From Forficula auricularia (taxonomy: Eukaryota > Arthropoda > Insecta > Dermaptera > Forficulidae): a stretch of DNA of 64,000 bases. Each line of letters starts with the position of its first letter. The first letter of the stretch is position 1. Location of the stretch: contig JALMQS010000681.1 in NCBI GenBank assembly GCA_024734495.1, forward strand, positions 9,561,576 through 9,625,575, in the 5' to 3' direction. Positions 34,040 to 45,499 of this stretch are shown piece after piece. The notes beneath the pieces were generated by a model. The model saw only the letters and a program-made list of their open reading frames with translations. It made no database searches and was not told where the DNA came from. Position numbers and translations under genes: made by a program.

Positions 34040-36306
34040 AACTGAGATCCCCAGCGTACCACGCTAGTGGTAACGATAACATTAACCGGCACGACATGCG
34101 TAACTTTTGCCGCTTGCCAGTGGAATGAACTCTGCATCAGAGATAAAAACGCTCTTCAGAATTCGCAAGACGCCCTTAACGAGGCAATTCAAATAGGCTT
34201 AGAAACCTCATATCCCCTCAAAATTGATTAAAGGGAACAAGGATTCTAAGCCTTGGTTTGGTAGACAATGCGCAGATTCCGTCCGTGAAAAAACAAATAT
34301 TTTCAGAAATGGCAACTTTCACAGCTAGAATGGCGACCGAGCCGCATTTACCAAGTCGCGAAGCCTTCATGCAAAAAAATCATCTCTGAGGCAAAGAAAT
34401 CATTCGACCAGAGGATAGCTGACCGTCTCGCGATCTTGCCCCAATGGGAAACGGGCCTTTTTCTCGCTACACAAGGCAATAAATAGAAATTTCGCGTCCC
34501 CCTCACTTCCGCCCCTCTTTCACCCAAATGGTTCAGCAGCCACGACCCCTCGCTGAAAAAGCCGAATCACTAGCATCCTATTTCGCAACTAACTCCACTT
34601 TAGATGACAAAGGGCTTAACCCGCCCACTTATACCCCCCAAACCAACCTCATGAACAAAATAATTTTCAGGCCCCAAATAATCATAAAAGCCATTAATAA
34701 ATTAAATTCCAAATCCGCCGCAGGCCCGGATAACATCCCACCAATTCTCATTAAAAAATGCGCCCCTGAACTTGCCCCTATCTTATCCAAGCTATTCCAA
34801 CTCTCTTACGAGTCGGGCATATTCCCCAAAAGCTGGAAAATAGCCAGAGTCACACCTATTCCTAAAAAAGGAGACACATCTCAAATCTCTAATTACAGGC
34901 CTATCTCGATCACCTCTGTTCTTTCCAAATTAATGGAATTAGTCATAAACCAACACGTCCTTCATCACTTAGAAAACAATAAATTAATTCACGATAGGCA
35001 ATATGGATTCAGACAAAATCGTTCCACAGGCGACATCTTAACCTATGTCACCCACACCTTCAACAATACTCTAGAGGCCGGAAAAGAAACCCTCGCTGTA
35101 GCCCTTGATATCTCCAAAGCTTTTGACCAGGTTTGGCACAAAAATCTTCTTGCCAAACTGCCAGCCTTTGGATTCACACCAACACTTCGCAAATGGATAG
35201 AAAGCTTTCTGACAAACCGAAGTATAAAAGTTGTGGTGGATGGAACATCATCTGAATCGTTCTCTACAAACTCTGGTGTTCCCCAAGGCTCTGTAATCTC
35301 CTCCACACTCTTCCTTATTTATATAAACGACCTTATTGATCAAACGGCAAACCCCACTCATTGTTACGCCGACGATAGCACTCTACACGGCAAACCCTCT
35401 CTCCCGAATAATCGAATCAATATTGCCTCCTCAATTACTCTCGACCTAGACAATCTGAATAAATGGGGCTCTCAAAATTTAGTTAACTTTAATTCAAATA
35501 AGACTCAATGTTGTCTAATTTCTAGGCGCGAAAATAGAGATTTCCCTGATATTCACTTCGATTCGAATACCCTGAAAATGTGTGACAGCCTATCCATGTT
35601 GGGCGTCTCTGTCGCATCTGACCTGTCTTGGAATGAACACATCTCCTCTGTGGCGAAATCTGCAGCAAGGAAGATTGGCTTCTTATTCAGGTCCAAGCGA
35701 TTTTACAAACCCCCACAACTTCTCACCATCTACAAGGCCCAAATCCGCCCCTATCTCGAATACTGCTCTCATCTGTGGAGAGGAGCCTCAAAATATTCTC
35801 TTGCTACCCTTGATGCAATTCAGAAACGAGCCGTCAGGCTAATTGACGATTCTACCCTCACCGACTCCCTCGACTCGTTGGCTCATCGAAGAGATGTCTC
35901 TGCCCTTTCCCTTTTCTATAGATACTATCACGGCAGGTGCTCTGATGAGATAAAGTCAATAATTCCCCCAAAGCATACTTTGCACGCAGCACACGTTTTG
36001 CCGACTCCCAACACTCTTTTGCGGTCAAATTGGAAAAGTGCCGGACCACTTCATTCGCGAATACATATATCCCCATGACTTCAAGGAACTGGAACTCTCT
36101 CCCAGCCTCTATCTTTCCCAGCACCTATGATCTTCAAACCTTCAAAACCAGGGTGCATAGACACCTACGTCTACACCCTCTCACTTAATCAACTTTCCCT
36201 TCTCTTCGGTAATGCAAGGGTCTTTCGAGATCCATAGGGGCTACACCTTTACTGGTGCACCCTTCTTGCATTCGATTGCATTAAAAAAAAAAAAAAAAAA
36301 AAAAAA
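34040..36306 (+). mobile_element. Best-preserved LINE (non-LTR retrotransposon), 5'-truncated, with poly(A) tail
   Basis: From about 34200 decayed frames read as the linker before the reverse transcriptase (PWFGRQCADSVREKTNIF). The polymerase core follows, then a C-terminal domain, a 3' UTR and a 24-base poly(A) run at 36283-36306. The endonuclease is absent. Related tails at 25938, 26604, 58684 and 60925 show that the family spread here. A clear target duplication was not found. Confidence 0.85.
34528..36188 (+). pseudogene. LINE reverse transcriptase, core intact, C-terminal frameshift
   Basis: The 516-residue open frame contains the reverse-transcriptase motifs in order. AAGPDNIPPILIKK is near residue 64, ISNYRPISITS near 124, ALDISKAFDQVWH (motif A aspartate) near 191, SGVPQGSVISSTLF (motif B) near 248, and HCYADDSTLH (catalytic YADD) near 277. 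Near 35970 a frameshift diverts the frame to an early stop at 36076-36078. The other frame continues RFADSQHSFAVKLEK and MTSRNWNSLPA to the family C-terminus and a stop at 36186-36188. The annotated start is an internal methionine, as the element is 5'-truncated. It resembles Jockey/CR1-like LINEs; the clade is not settled. Confidence 0.85.
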
Positions 36307-36894
36307 GAAATCCGCTGGGCGCTGGTCTAGATCATACTCAAAGAACTAACGGTCCTCGACATATTCTGAATCACCGACATAAAAAGAAACAAAGATGTAG
36401 GCAGGCTTGCATTGAAAAAGGAAAAATAATAGTTATTTATGTAGGTATATCTCTATATTTATAAATTACACAAATTTAAAATTATTACTAAAATAGAAAT
36501 TTACAATTTTTATTTAGATTTTGTTAAAATTTACATTGAAAAAGAACTTGGCAGTGGGATGAATTGCTCCAACTGGTAGTGGTTTTTATAAATAGTCGTT
36601 TAATCGTAGGTATATTTATACAAAGATCAGAATAATAAAAAGCAAGTAGATTTCAAGGGATCAGTGACATATTTTTTTTTCGAACAAAATCCACTAGTGT
36701 AGGTTGTCTTTGTCTCCTGATGACTCATCTGCCGGTCACTTCTCGGAGTCTGTCTGTCTGTCCCTCCGTCTGGATGGCGCTTTTTGGCTCGCCAAGGACT
36801 TCCCCTTATAATTTCCCTTTCAAAGGAACCGTTTCAACTTTGAAAAATAGATAAATATATAAAATATATCTATATTAAATTTATTTAATATTAA
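36307..36894. other. No gene seen
   Basis: A GTCTGTCTGTCTGTCC simple-repeat patch lies near 36750-36765. Otherwise AT-rich. Confidence 0.4.
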
Positions 36895-37040
36895 TTGGAG
36901 ATTAAATTGAAAGTTTCTTTTTGCCGAAAGTAGTGAAATTTTTATAAATTATAACATTATAAATAAATTTAAAAATTTATTTTTCCAGCTGAAGACATTC
37001 TCTTTCATTGTCTCCTTTAATTAATAATTGGAGAAAAAGG
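36895..37040 (-). repeat. Derivative of the 1510 fold-back family
   Basis: AAATTGAAAGTTTCTTTTTGCCGAAAGTAG (36905) and TTCATTGTCTCCTTTAATTAAT (37003) match the outer blocks of the element at 1510-1785. It is followed by GGAGAAAAAGGTGAAAACTTTTTCAA, a block that recurs near 40757 and 45343. Confidence 0.6.
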
Positions 37041-37145
37041 TGAAAACTTTTTCAATAATCAATTCCTACCTTGTAACAAACCGACATACATATAATATAT
37101 TATTTGATTATATAGTATATGGTTATATGTCAAATGTGTGTCGGT

Positions 37146-37236
37146 TTTTAGGGGATGCTCCCCTATCAGCAGTCTTCTATCTATATAGCCATCATAACCA
37201 TATGTGTGTATTTTTTTTTTTGGGGGGGGGGGTAAC
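37146..37236 (+). repeat. Duplicated roughly 85-bp segment, copy 1
   Basis: TTTTAGGGGATGCTCC, then TATCAGCAGTCTTCTATC, then ATAACCATATGTGTGTA and a T and G run. It matches 39090-39172 almost base for base, which implies a recent copy. Confidence 0.8.
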
Positions 37237-38195
37237 TTCAGTATAAACATTTTTAATGTTAAAAATGGAACATTTTCGATGCCTATTGGAAATCGCTTGA
37301 GCATTTGCCATTTGTGAACAAAAATATTTCCATTAGAATGAATATGTTTGTTATTCATCGAGCTCCCCAAGCATTTGCCAATAGATATCCAGGGAGGTGA
37401 ATTCGCATTGAATTCGCACTATCTTTTTTTTTTTTTAATTCTATATATTTTGAACATATGTCCACTCTATAGAGATTTTGCCGATTCGCCGAGCGTACCA
37501 AGTAATATAATAATATTAATTAAAGATTGGGCTGCTTAGCCATGCAAATAGACAAGGCACCAAGGAAAATCAAAAAACGACTCCCGTATGACCTTCGAAT
37601 AAATTTACAATATTTTCCATTCATTCACTTCAAATTGACTGTTTCGGAGAATTATTCGATAGACTCTAATAATTTATTCTTAATATTGGAAACGGGAATG
37701 AATTTCCATTAGGTCGCGGTCGAAATGGATTAGAAAATTAAAAAAAAACAAAAAAAACATTGATCTGTTTCCTTCAAATTCAAGAATTAGCATATGGCGT
37801 TGACTTGTTTATGCCTACATAAATTTCATCTTTAATGCCTAAATTTCCCTTTAAATCGCGTTTATTTGCATAGCCCAGATCACATATATCCAGTCATCAA
37901 GATTTTCCGATAGGATAATTAAAAAGACTAACAAAAGCACACCTGCTTATCAGTTTCGCAAAGTTAGAATAATGAAAATATACACTTTTTATTCTGTTTA
38001 CCCAGAGGAAATTGGATGAAAAAGTTTAAACTTTTTCAAGACACACTTCAATTTCCACAAATTTTAGTTATATGAAAATTGTTTGTCAGCCAACCAATAC
38101 TCGGTTCCCCAGAAGGCAGACGAAGCAAAATTTTTTGTTGATGTTAATGGCAAACTCTAACACAAGTCAGGCAAAAGCACTTTTAAAGTAGACTA
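37237..38195. other. No gene seen
   Basis: AT-rich. A TTTTTCAAGACAC copy of the short dispersed repeat lies near 38032-38044. Nothing else is supported. Confidence 0.4.
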
Positions 38196-38392
38196 AGGCC
38201 CCGATGTATGTCGGCTTGCAAAGTCTTTGTTAAGTTGACAAACGGTCAAACCTTAGTATTCACCAAGTGCCCGGCCTGATGTCCAACCAGATGACACGCA
38301 CTTCATCTGATTGGCCATCCGGTCGGGCACTTACTAATGTTTGACCGTTTGTCAACTTAACAAAGACTTTACAAACCGACATACACGTGGCC
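38196..38392. mobile_element. PIF/Harbinger-like palindromic MITE
   Basis: The flanks are CTA at 38193-38195 and CTA at 38393-38395. The arms (AGGCCCCGATGTATGTCGG and inverted GGCCACGTGTATGTCGG) extend about 90 bp inward and share AAAGTCTTTGTTAAGTTGAC and AAACGGTCAAAC. Only a short centre separates them. A 3-bp CTA duplication with GGCC-type ends fits PIF/Harbinger. It is 197 bp with no ORF. Confidence 0.8.
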
Positions 38393-38424
38393 CTAAGAGA
38401 ATCCTTCATTGACCCTTTTTAGTC

Positions 38425-38530
38425 CCTGAAGAATCAGGAAGATCTTCATAAAAGGGTGAAAATGTGTTCTAATAAATTATTTTATTCGGAATTTGTGGTT
38501 ATCATTATCTTTGGAATGCCTTGTTGATTT
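38425..38530 (+). repeat. Decayed hammerhead-family tail
   Basis: CCCTGAAGAATCAGGAAGATCTTC and TTCTAATAAATTATTTTATTCGGAATTTGTGG resemble the downstream part of the 21672 and 60870 copies. The core is no longer recognisable as a ribozyme. Confidence 0.5.
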
Positions 38531-38887
38531 TGAGTATTTAATTAACCAACTCTTGAAAAAGTTTTCCCTTATTTTCTGTTAAAAGGGTCACAGACATAAT
38601 GCCTATTGTGCGCCGAATTTCAGTTCATACAACATCCATTCGGTAGCTCTCGAGATAAATATTTAATTTTTTATGATTTTCTTCATTGTTGAACCGAAGG
38701 TTGTAAAACTATAAAGCCCGAAATCTAATCAACTCTTCTTTTTGGAAATGCTATATAAAACATTTTGGCACCAGGATGGGCTTTAGCTATGATTTCCCTT
38801 TAATTATGTTTGTTTACTTAAATTATTTGAAAATAAAACTACTAATATTATAAGCCAATTCAATCTATCAATCTTGATATTCATAAT

Positions 38888-39280
38888 CATCATCATCGAG
38901 TAAACGGGCTAGTTTTACGCAACCATCCGCCTCTACTCAACCCTTTCCCATACAAAATCTCAACTTTTCTAAAAATCCCACATCCCATATCTTTCATTAT
39001 CTGGAGAAAATCCTCTAATCTGGGTCTTCACCTTTCGCTTCCAAAATATTATTTTGCAATCCTTTGTCTCTTAACATGTGCCCTATCACTTTTAGGGGAT
39101 GCTCCTACCCTATCAGCAGTCTTCTATCTATATAGCCATCATAACCATATGTGTGTAGTTTTTTAGGGGGTAACTCTTCTCTCCTTTCGATTCTTCCACA
39201 ATATCCTCATTCCCCTAATGTTTTCAAGAATTCCCCCATTTATTATGAACATTTTTGTGTTCCACATTTCGATGGTCCCA
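38888..39280 (-). mobile_element. LINE 3'-end fragment (GRGRPR family) with an inserted segment
   Basis: It aligns with 56226-56590. Shared blocks include CATCATCATCGAGTA, ATATCTTTCATTATCTGG and CTTCCACAATATCCTCATTC. The match is interrupted at 39090-39172 by the segment duplicated from 37146. It is non-coding because of many frameshifts. Confidence 0.7.
39090..39172 (+). repeat. Duplicated roughly 85-bp segment, copy 2, inside a LINE fragment
   Basis: It is near identical to 37146-37236 and splits the LINE alignment between GTGCCCTATCAC and CTCTTCTCTCC. It begins TTTTAGGGG and ends TTTTTTAGGGGG. Its mechanism of movement is unknown. Confidence 0.8.
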
Positions 39281-40750
39281 GCCGATATCAGATATCAGTT
39301 TCAATAACTTAAAAAATAATTGTTATTAATTTATTTTCATTTTTTCTCAATTATTTTATTCTTCTTCTTCGTATGTAGAGCATTCTATTCAAAGTAAAAA
39401 CCTAGAAGTTTCAAAATGACATTAACTTTTTTCATCTCTGAGATATAAGCTCTCAAAAGGTCAGGACCCAGACAGGGCATCGCAATACTTCCACATTATA
39501 TTATATGGATATAAATGTGAAAGTAAAAAAATTGTGGTAAACAGTCGCGTTGTGGGGATGAACTTGTTGACATCCATTCGCGAGTGCCTTCGAGGCGCAT
39601 GCGTGAATATCTAAACCTGACTTTATAGTCTTCGAATCGTAGTCATATAAAACAAATACCTATAATTCTTTCCTAAATTTAGGATTTATTTTTATGCGAG
39701 CCTGTATGTTTAGGATAAATAATATTAGGAATCAGATTATCGTAAGAGAAACTCATAATCAGTATACGCGAGATTTGGATTCGAGTCTCAGTCGTAGAAA
39801 ATCCTAACACTACCCCTTCACCAAATCGGCCTCTAATTATTTCTAAATAAACTGAGAAATAAAATGGGATTAAAATTAAAGGAAAATCCACTTATTCCAG
39901 ACGCTAAATAATATTTTTCTAGCTGAAATGATCGCATTTTTGGTGAAAAACCTTGAGTTTATCTCTTATAAATGCAATTATTTTAGAAACTCGTAAAATA
40001 TAGATCGTTAATAATGTAATATTTTTTAGTTAAAGCAGTAATGTCTCATTTGAATGTTAAGAGTCAATAAATATTTATTTTACATTCGATTTTCAAAATC
40101 GATAAATATTTTCTCACCCTACTTAAAAAATATTTATTTGTTTATTGATATCTATTTTAATTTGAAGTTATTCATAAAAGTTTATTTAGCTCTAAAGATC
40201 ACAGAGATTAGTATTATATTAAACGAATTGTATTAGAGTATCTATGTTGTTTATTTGCTTCAATAAACCTTCACCGTGGCGATGAATAAATTAATTGACC
40301 ATTTTAAATTTTGATAAGAATCCGGAGTGACTTGATGATTAATGAGTAAATTAACAGTCGGCATTTGATCTTCTGAAGGGCCATTAGGACCCTATCGGCA
40401 GATGAAGCGGACCGCCCTGGAGGTTCATAAGAAGGTGCCTGAGAAGAACTGCAGACCTTCAGTCCTTTGATTACATGATTACTGCACAGAAAATAATATC
40501 ATGTTTACTTTAACTGTTTTAAGAACACTTCTGAAAAGCTGGCGCCGGGCATTTATATATCCCTAAGAATACAATATTTCAATCCAGCCCTTGGTCTAGA
40601 ACTGTATTTTATGTTGTGGGAAAAATATATTTCTGAATTCAAGCTGACTTCATCACCTTTCGAATCTCACTTTAGTCAGAAAATTTCCATCTCATACAAA
40701 AATTCAAGGAGCTTCACTCGGTATTCTGGATGCAATCATATATACATGTA
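39281..40750. other. No supported gene; one GC-richer patch
   Basis: At 40370-40465 a GC-richer block includes a 22-codon frame starting MKRTALEVHKKVPEKN and ending in a stop. There is no donor and no recognised family. The rest is AT-rich. Confidence 0.4.
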
Positions 40751-40815
40751 TAAAATGGAGAAAAAAGTAAAAACTTTTGCAAGACTCGGTACGCTCGCCA
40801 CTTAGAGCCGCAGCA
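40751..40815 (+). repeat. Short dispersed repeat
   Basis: GGAGAAAAAAGTAAAAACTTTTGCAAGACTCGGTACGCTC and CTTAGAGCCGCAGC match 45343-45395, with partial copies near 1213, 37020, 38010, 41095 and 42597 (inverted). The AAAAGT...ACTTTT core is self-complementary. Confidence 0.6.
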
Positions 40816-41905
40816 AGTAACTCCTCTTTTTATTATATTTGTGTTTGAATTTTAGCCAAGCCCAATTGAATATTCTCTCTCTTTAACGAGTATCGTTTTG
40901 GTTCATGTGCAAAAAAGAAAAGGCCATTACTAGAATAATAGAAATTAAAAAATTAATCTCTAATAGTCTGAAACCGGTTTGGACTTGTATTTGGCTCTAA
41001 AGAAAGAGAAATGATTCTACCTGTGCCCTTTTTAGTCATTTTCTTCAACTAGATTCTAATGAAAGAATCACTTACACATTAATTAAATAATAAAAAGTTG
41101 AAACTTTTTCAAGACTCTGTAGGCTAATTAATAATAAACTGAAAAATAAATTGTTCATTTACTCCTATGCTATGATATCGCCTTAAAATCTGAATAAAAT
41201 TATTCCAAAAATGATGTTTTCGGAATTTTTTATCGACTAGTTATAAATCTAGAGAGCCCAAAGTCTAATTTCTTTTTTGTACTGAAAATACAAACATTTT
41301 GGCATGAGAGCGAACTTTCTACGACATTCCATTTCTTGAATTATCGTGAGTATCGGAAGCCAGACACACAAGAAATCATGATTGAAGGTGATTTTAAGTA
41401 AATAGACCATTTTTTTGTTAATCCAATGCCCAGAAGGCAGGCTGTAATTTTCCATTTGCTACAACACTCGTTATCTAAAACTCTGCTTGTTGGACCTTAC
41501 ATACTAAATAGGATGAATTGTTTAAGTGAAAATATGCTGATATATGTATTTCTTTTTTTATTAAATTACTGGAACTTGCTAGCTTGAACTATTCGCAGAT
41601 AAAATGGGAAAATGGCCAAAATTCGGAGAAAACATATTCTTGAAAATTGTTTTACCTTTTCCTTCAATTTATTCGAGTAAGATGGGTGCTCGAAGGAAAT
41701 TCCATTCTCTAAAAGTGTGAACAAAAGAGTTGACGAATAATATTCATCCACTGAAAGAAATGATTTATTTATATACTTTCGGAATCGCCTAGGAGGTAGG
41801 CAAGCTGCGTTGAATGTAAATTTTGGATTGGCCAATCGCAAGGCGCGAGAAATATTTATCACATTATTTATTTTTAAAACGCACAAGTTTTTGTATTAAT
41901 ATCTA

Positions 41906-41950
41906 ATAAACCTTGAAGAAGGAGGGAAGATCCTCCGAAACTTCGGTTTC
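41906..41950 (+). ncRNA. Hammerhead-ribozyme-like motif (mutated core)
   Basis: AAACC, TTGAAGA, A, GGAGG-GAAGAT-CCTCC, GAAAC, TTC, GGTTT. Stems I (AAACC/GGTTT) and II pair exactly as at 7968, but C3 is T and the G of GTC is T. This is a decayed solo copy of the same family. The downstream tail (CTATTTTATTGAAAG) runs to about 42020. Confidence 0.6.
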
Positions 41951-43867
41951 TAAATAATATAAGAGGAAAATATTTCTAATAAATACTATTTTATTGAAAG
42001 TAGAATCTTATTTATTTCTGGCCTGCCTTCATTTAATCCTTAGGTATTAAATATATCAGTCCGTCTCCAAAGGAAAACTTTTAACTTATATCTAATAAAT
42101 TTTAACAAATTATTTATCATCAGCACAAAATCGGAAAATAATAAAAAAAACACTTAGATATGAATGTGAATAAAAATTACTTATGTATTTACTCCAGGAG
42201 TCTACAATCGTATATTACATCGAAAATCAATTATGAAAAAATTACTATAATTTTGAATTTAAAATAAATAAATAGATTATTGTTTCTTCTGGTTGATAAA
42301 AATTTTAATTATATTATAAATATTTTTAATTATACAAAATGTAATACAAAAGTCGTATCACACAGATATAAATGATTTAATGTCAAAGGGACATTTATCT
42401 CCTCGTGAAACTCAAGCGACAATTTGCTAGCCGAGTTATTAGTCATTAACCTTAAACAACTGTAAGAAATGAGCTGAAATTTGGTAGAAGGTTTTTTTTT
42501 AATAAGCTGCAATCTTTTGTCAAGTTTCACCTTTCATGATAAAAGTGGCGTTGCCATAAAAATTAGAAATACATTAAATTTCACCTCCTCTTAAATAAGT
42601 TTTCACTTTTTCTTCAAATTTACACTAAACATATATAACTAGGTATAACAAAAAATTCATTTCTTCTGGTGAAATGGCTAAGTATCCGAAGACGCGATTA
42701 TAGTTTAAGCTTTTTTGATTGTGTATTAAAATAAAATATTGACTTTTAATCTTTCAGAGAAAATACTATTTTGTTTTTTTTAATTTAAAGAAAAACATAC
42801 TGAGAAAAAGTAAACCTTTTCAAACGTTTGATCGCTTTCAGCAAAATTTTCCGGGTTTGTCCAAGTATATTTTTAATGTTATTAATTTTAAACCGAAACT
42901 ATGGAGTTTATTAAAATAATAATTATAGTAAAAGATAGCTTATACTCTGAAGATGGTTAAAAATTTTTGGAAATTGAAAAAAAAATTAAATTAAAATAAT
43001 TGTAAGATCTCTTCAAATACGATCGAAAACGAAGCAGAGAAGATCGGCGTCCCAAGTAGCTTAACTTCCATGATCTAAGCAAACTGATTTTTTCAACATG
43101 CCATGACCGGTGGATAAATTATGAAACATAATAGAATATTTATATAATTTTATGATTTGAGAATGATATCTAGAAATGATCGTTCTTTTGTAATCTGCAG
43201 AGTAAAACTGATTCAGACTGTTTGTTTATCGCAAGGTGATCCAATAAATAAATAGTAAGTTATTTTATTAGAATGCATATCTGAAGCTGAGAAGGAAATG
43301 CCACGGAGGTCACGACCTTTGGATTTCGAAAATCGCGGAATGCTTTTAATTTCGATTGGGTTATCTATATGTCTTGCGGAAGTATTTTAGCCACCCTCGA
43401 GAAGCCAATTGGCAAAATAATCTTCTGCAGCAGCCACATGGCCATCAGGAAAAGTCTCTCCATTTCACACACACACACATTTAAACAATCGTATTCTGCC
43501 ACGCGCGACTAACCCGGGTCTTTTTTTAGCCTTCGCATTTCTATCTTCCACGCCAAAGAATCCTTCCCAACTTTCTTTATGCTTTTATGATTTTTTTAGT
43601 AACATCCAAACAAACCTGTGGTTCTTAAAATGTTTACAAAAGAATAAAAAAAATGATTTTTAATCAATACTAATGAAAAAGTGAATTTTGATTTTGACTC
43701 GTTTAATCTATGTATTTGATTAAAAATAATACACTGTTTAACTTAATCACATTTTTGGAATTTGATTATTTTTCTTCAAGCACCATACTCGATTCCGATG
43801 GTAAAATTAAACTAATAATATATTTTGAGAGAAATAGTGTTTTTAATTTAAAAGATGTAAATTAATA
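41951..43867. other. No supported gene
   Basis: AT-rich to about 43280. At 43290-43560 the DNA is GC-richer, with a (CA)n run at 43467-43480. No coding or splice signal is convincing. Confidence 0.4.
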
Positions 43868-44450
43868 ATCCGACCAAGTGCGAGTCGACCGCATACCTAG
43901 AATTCGCTACATTATACCTTGCAAATTACTAGAGATATCAAGTTTGTTCTTATATATGGTTGATAAGGAGGTAGTATTTTTCATAATTTAAGATAAACAA
44001 TTTCTGACTTCCGAAAGTTACAGAAATCACCTAAAATAGACACCGTGGCCAAATGACTTACTAGTTGGGGGCCAACAAAATATCTTAACTAACTAATTCA
44101 CATAAAAATGGCCACTTTGAGGCATTATTGGAACGCTAGTTTAAAGTAAATTAAATTAAAACATCTTTCTAGGGAAATCCCATGTCTTATGATGAAAAAT
44201 TGTTTTTTTATTTTTAACCCAACAAAAAATTCGATCCTCTTCAAAATACTTAAGCATCCGATTAAAATGTTAATGTAATTTTTTGTTGTTGGGAAAATAA
44301 ATACATATAAGTCATAAATTTCAAATTTGTATCTTATTTAGTTAGGTTACGAGCTACAATGCTTTGGCAGACAGGCGGACGGACACACAGCCATGTATTT
44401 ATTACACTAATTGGTTCTGTTTAGAGTTGGGACCGAAATCTAAAAAAAAA
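43868..44450 (+). repeat. Dispersed repeat (CCAAGTGCGAG family), long copy
   Basis: It starts CCGACCAAGTGCGAGTCGACC and ends with GACAGGCGGACGGACACACAGCC and GGTTCTGTTT. The beginning matches 53745-53960 in the same orientation. The layout resembles an arthropod repeat I recall with GGCCAAGTGCGAGTCGG at one end and GACGGACAGACAG near the other. The class is not assigned. Confidence 0.65.
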
Positions 44451-45334
44451 CTTAAAAAACGTGAAATAAAATTATTTTCATGAATGATATTTAGTGTTTT
44501 AGAGAATAAGTGAATTCTATACATTACCTATATTTGTCAGTCAAGCGTGCCGAATTGATCATTGTGTATAAGCAAGATTATAGCTGATTAAATGGTTAAA
44601 TTTAAACAGTGTGCAGAACTTGATCTAGAGTCTCCAGCTACATATATCACACTTAAAAGAGAGTGAATATAACCGTTTTGATATATAATACAAATTATCG
44701 GTAACACCTCCCATTCAGTAGAAGTCTCACATTTTTGTGATTTCCCAAACAAAGAATTAATATTCATTTGAATGATTTTATTGCGTCTACAATTTGGAGC
44801 TGTAGTAGCGTAAAGATCAGCAAGAAGAGGTATTTTCATAAAGAGTCTATTGAACAAACAAAGAACCCCTCGAGAAGAATTATTTTCTGACTGACAGCTG
44901 CATTTATTCCAATTCATTCCAATACATTTATCTTTCTCTTAAATAGGAATAAGTATATATTAGCTTAACTAACAATTTTAGTATATATACACGAGTATAT
45001 CCACCCCTCACATTTTCTTTCGGTTGTTTTTCCATTTTTATGTCCCATAAATTTATTTCAAGTCTGTATTTATCTCGCGACGGTGGGAGAGAGTATGTCT
45101 GTCTGTCCATTTTCGAGCATTGCCCTCCACTTGGTATATTTATCTAATATGTGTTTGACATGTCTCTGACCATCTGTGTGGTGGACTCCAAGTAGGGGAG
45201 AACACTATTGGTCATCAGCATCCAGCCTCGAAACATTTTCAACGACTTCTAATTATGATATTACATTCGGGCGAGGTACTTCAAAATTAACAGTAATGAA
45301 AATGTGTGGGTCATATCAAGGGACGAATTTTTAA
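44451..45334. other. No supported gene
   Basis: A 109-residue minus-strand frame (44588-44917) has no recognisable domain and no codon bias. A GTCTGTCTGTCC patch lies near 45097-45109. Confidence 0.4.
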
Positions 45335-45405
45335 TACAAAATTGAGAAAAAAGTGAAGACTTTTTCAAGACTCGTACGATCTCCGGTTAGAGCTGCCCTA
45401 ATACT
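45335..45405 (+). repeat. Short dispersed repeat
   Basis: TTGAGAAAAAAGTGAAGACTTTTTCAAGACTCGTACGATCTCCGGTTAGAGCTGCC is the same family as 40751-40815. Confidence 0.6.
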
Positions 45406-45499
45406 CGATAATATTATTAAAAAAATATAAATAATATATCTACTATTAAAAATTTTAGCAACAAAAACATTTGAAAACATGAATTAAAATTTTTTTTTA

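Noticed and set aside
34858..36124. Minus-strand and other-frame ORFs within the 34-kb LINE
   Set aside because: Shadows of the reverse-transcriptase frame, except the plus-frame continuation after the frameshift, which is described with the LINE.
41566..41886. 106-residue minus-strand frame next to a hammerhead-like motif
   Set aside because: No domain or codon bias. Its start is arbitrary and it overlaps no repeat protein.
44588..44917. 109-residue minus-strand frame
   Set aside because: No recognised motif, composition like surrounding DNA and no exon boundaries. This length can occur by chance in 64 kb.
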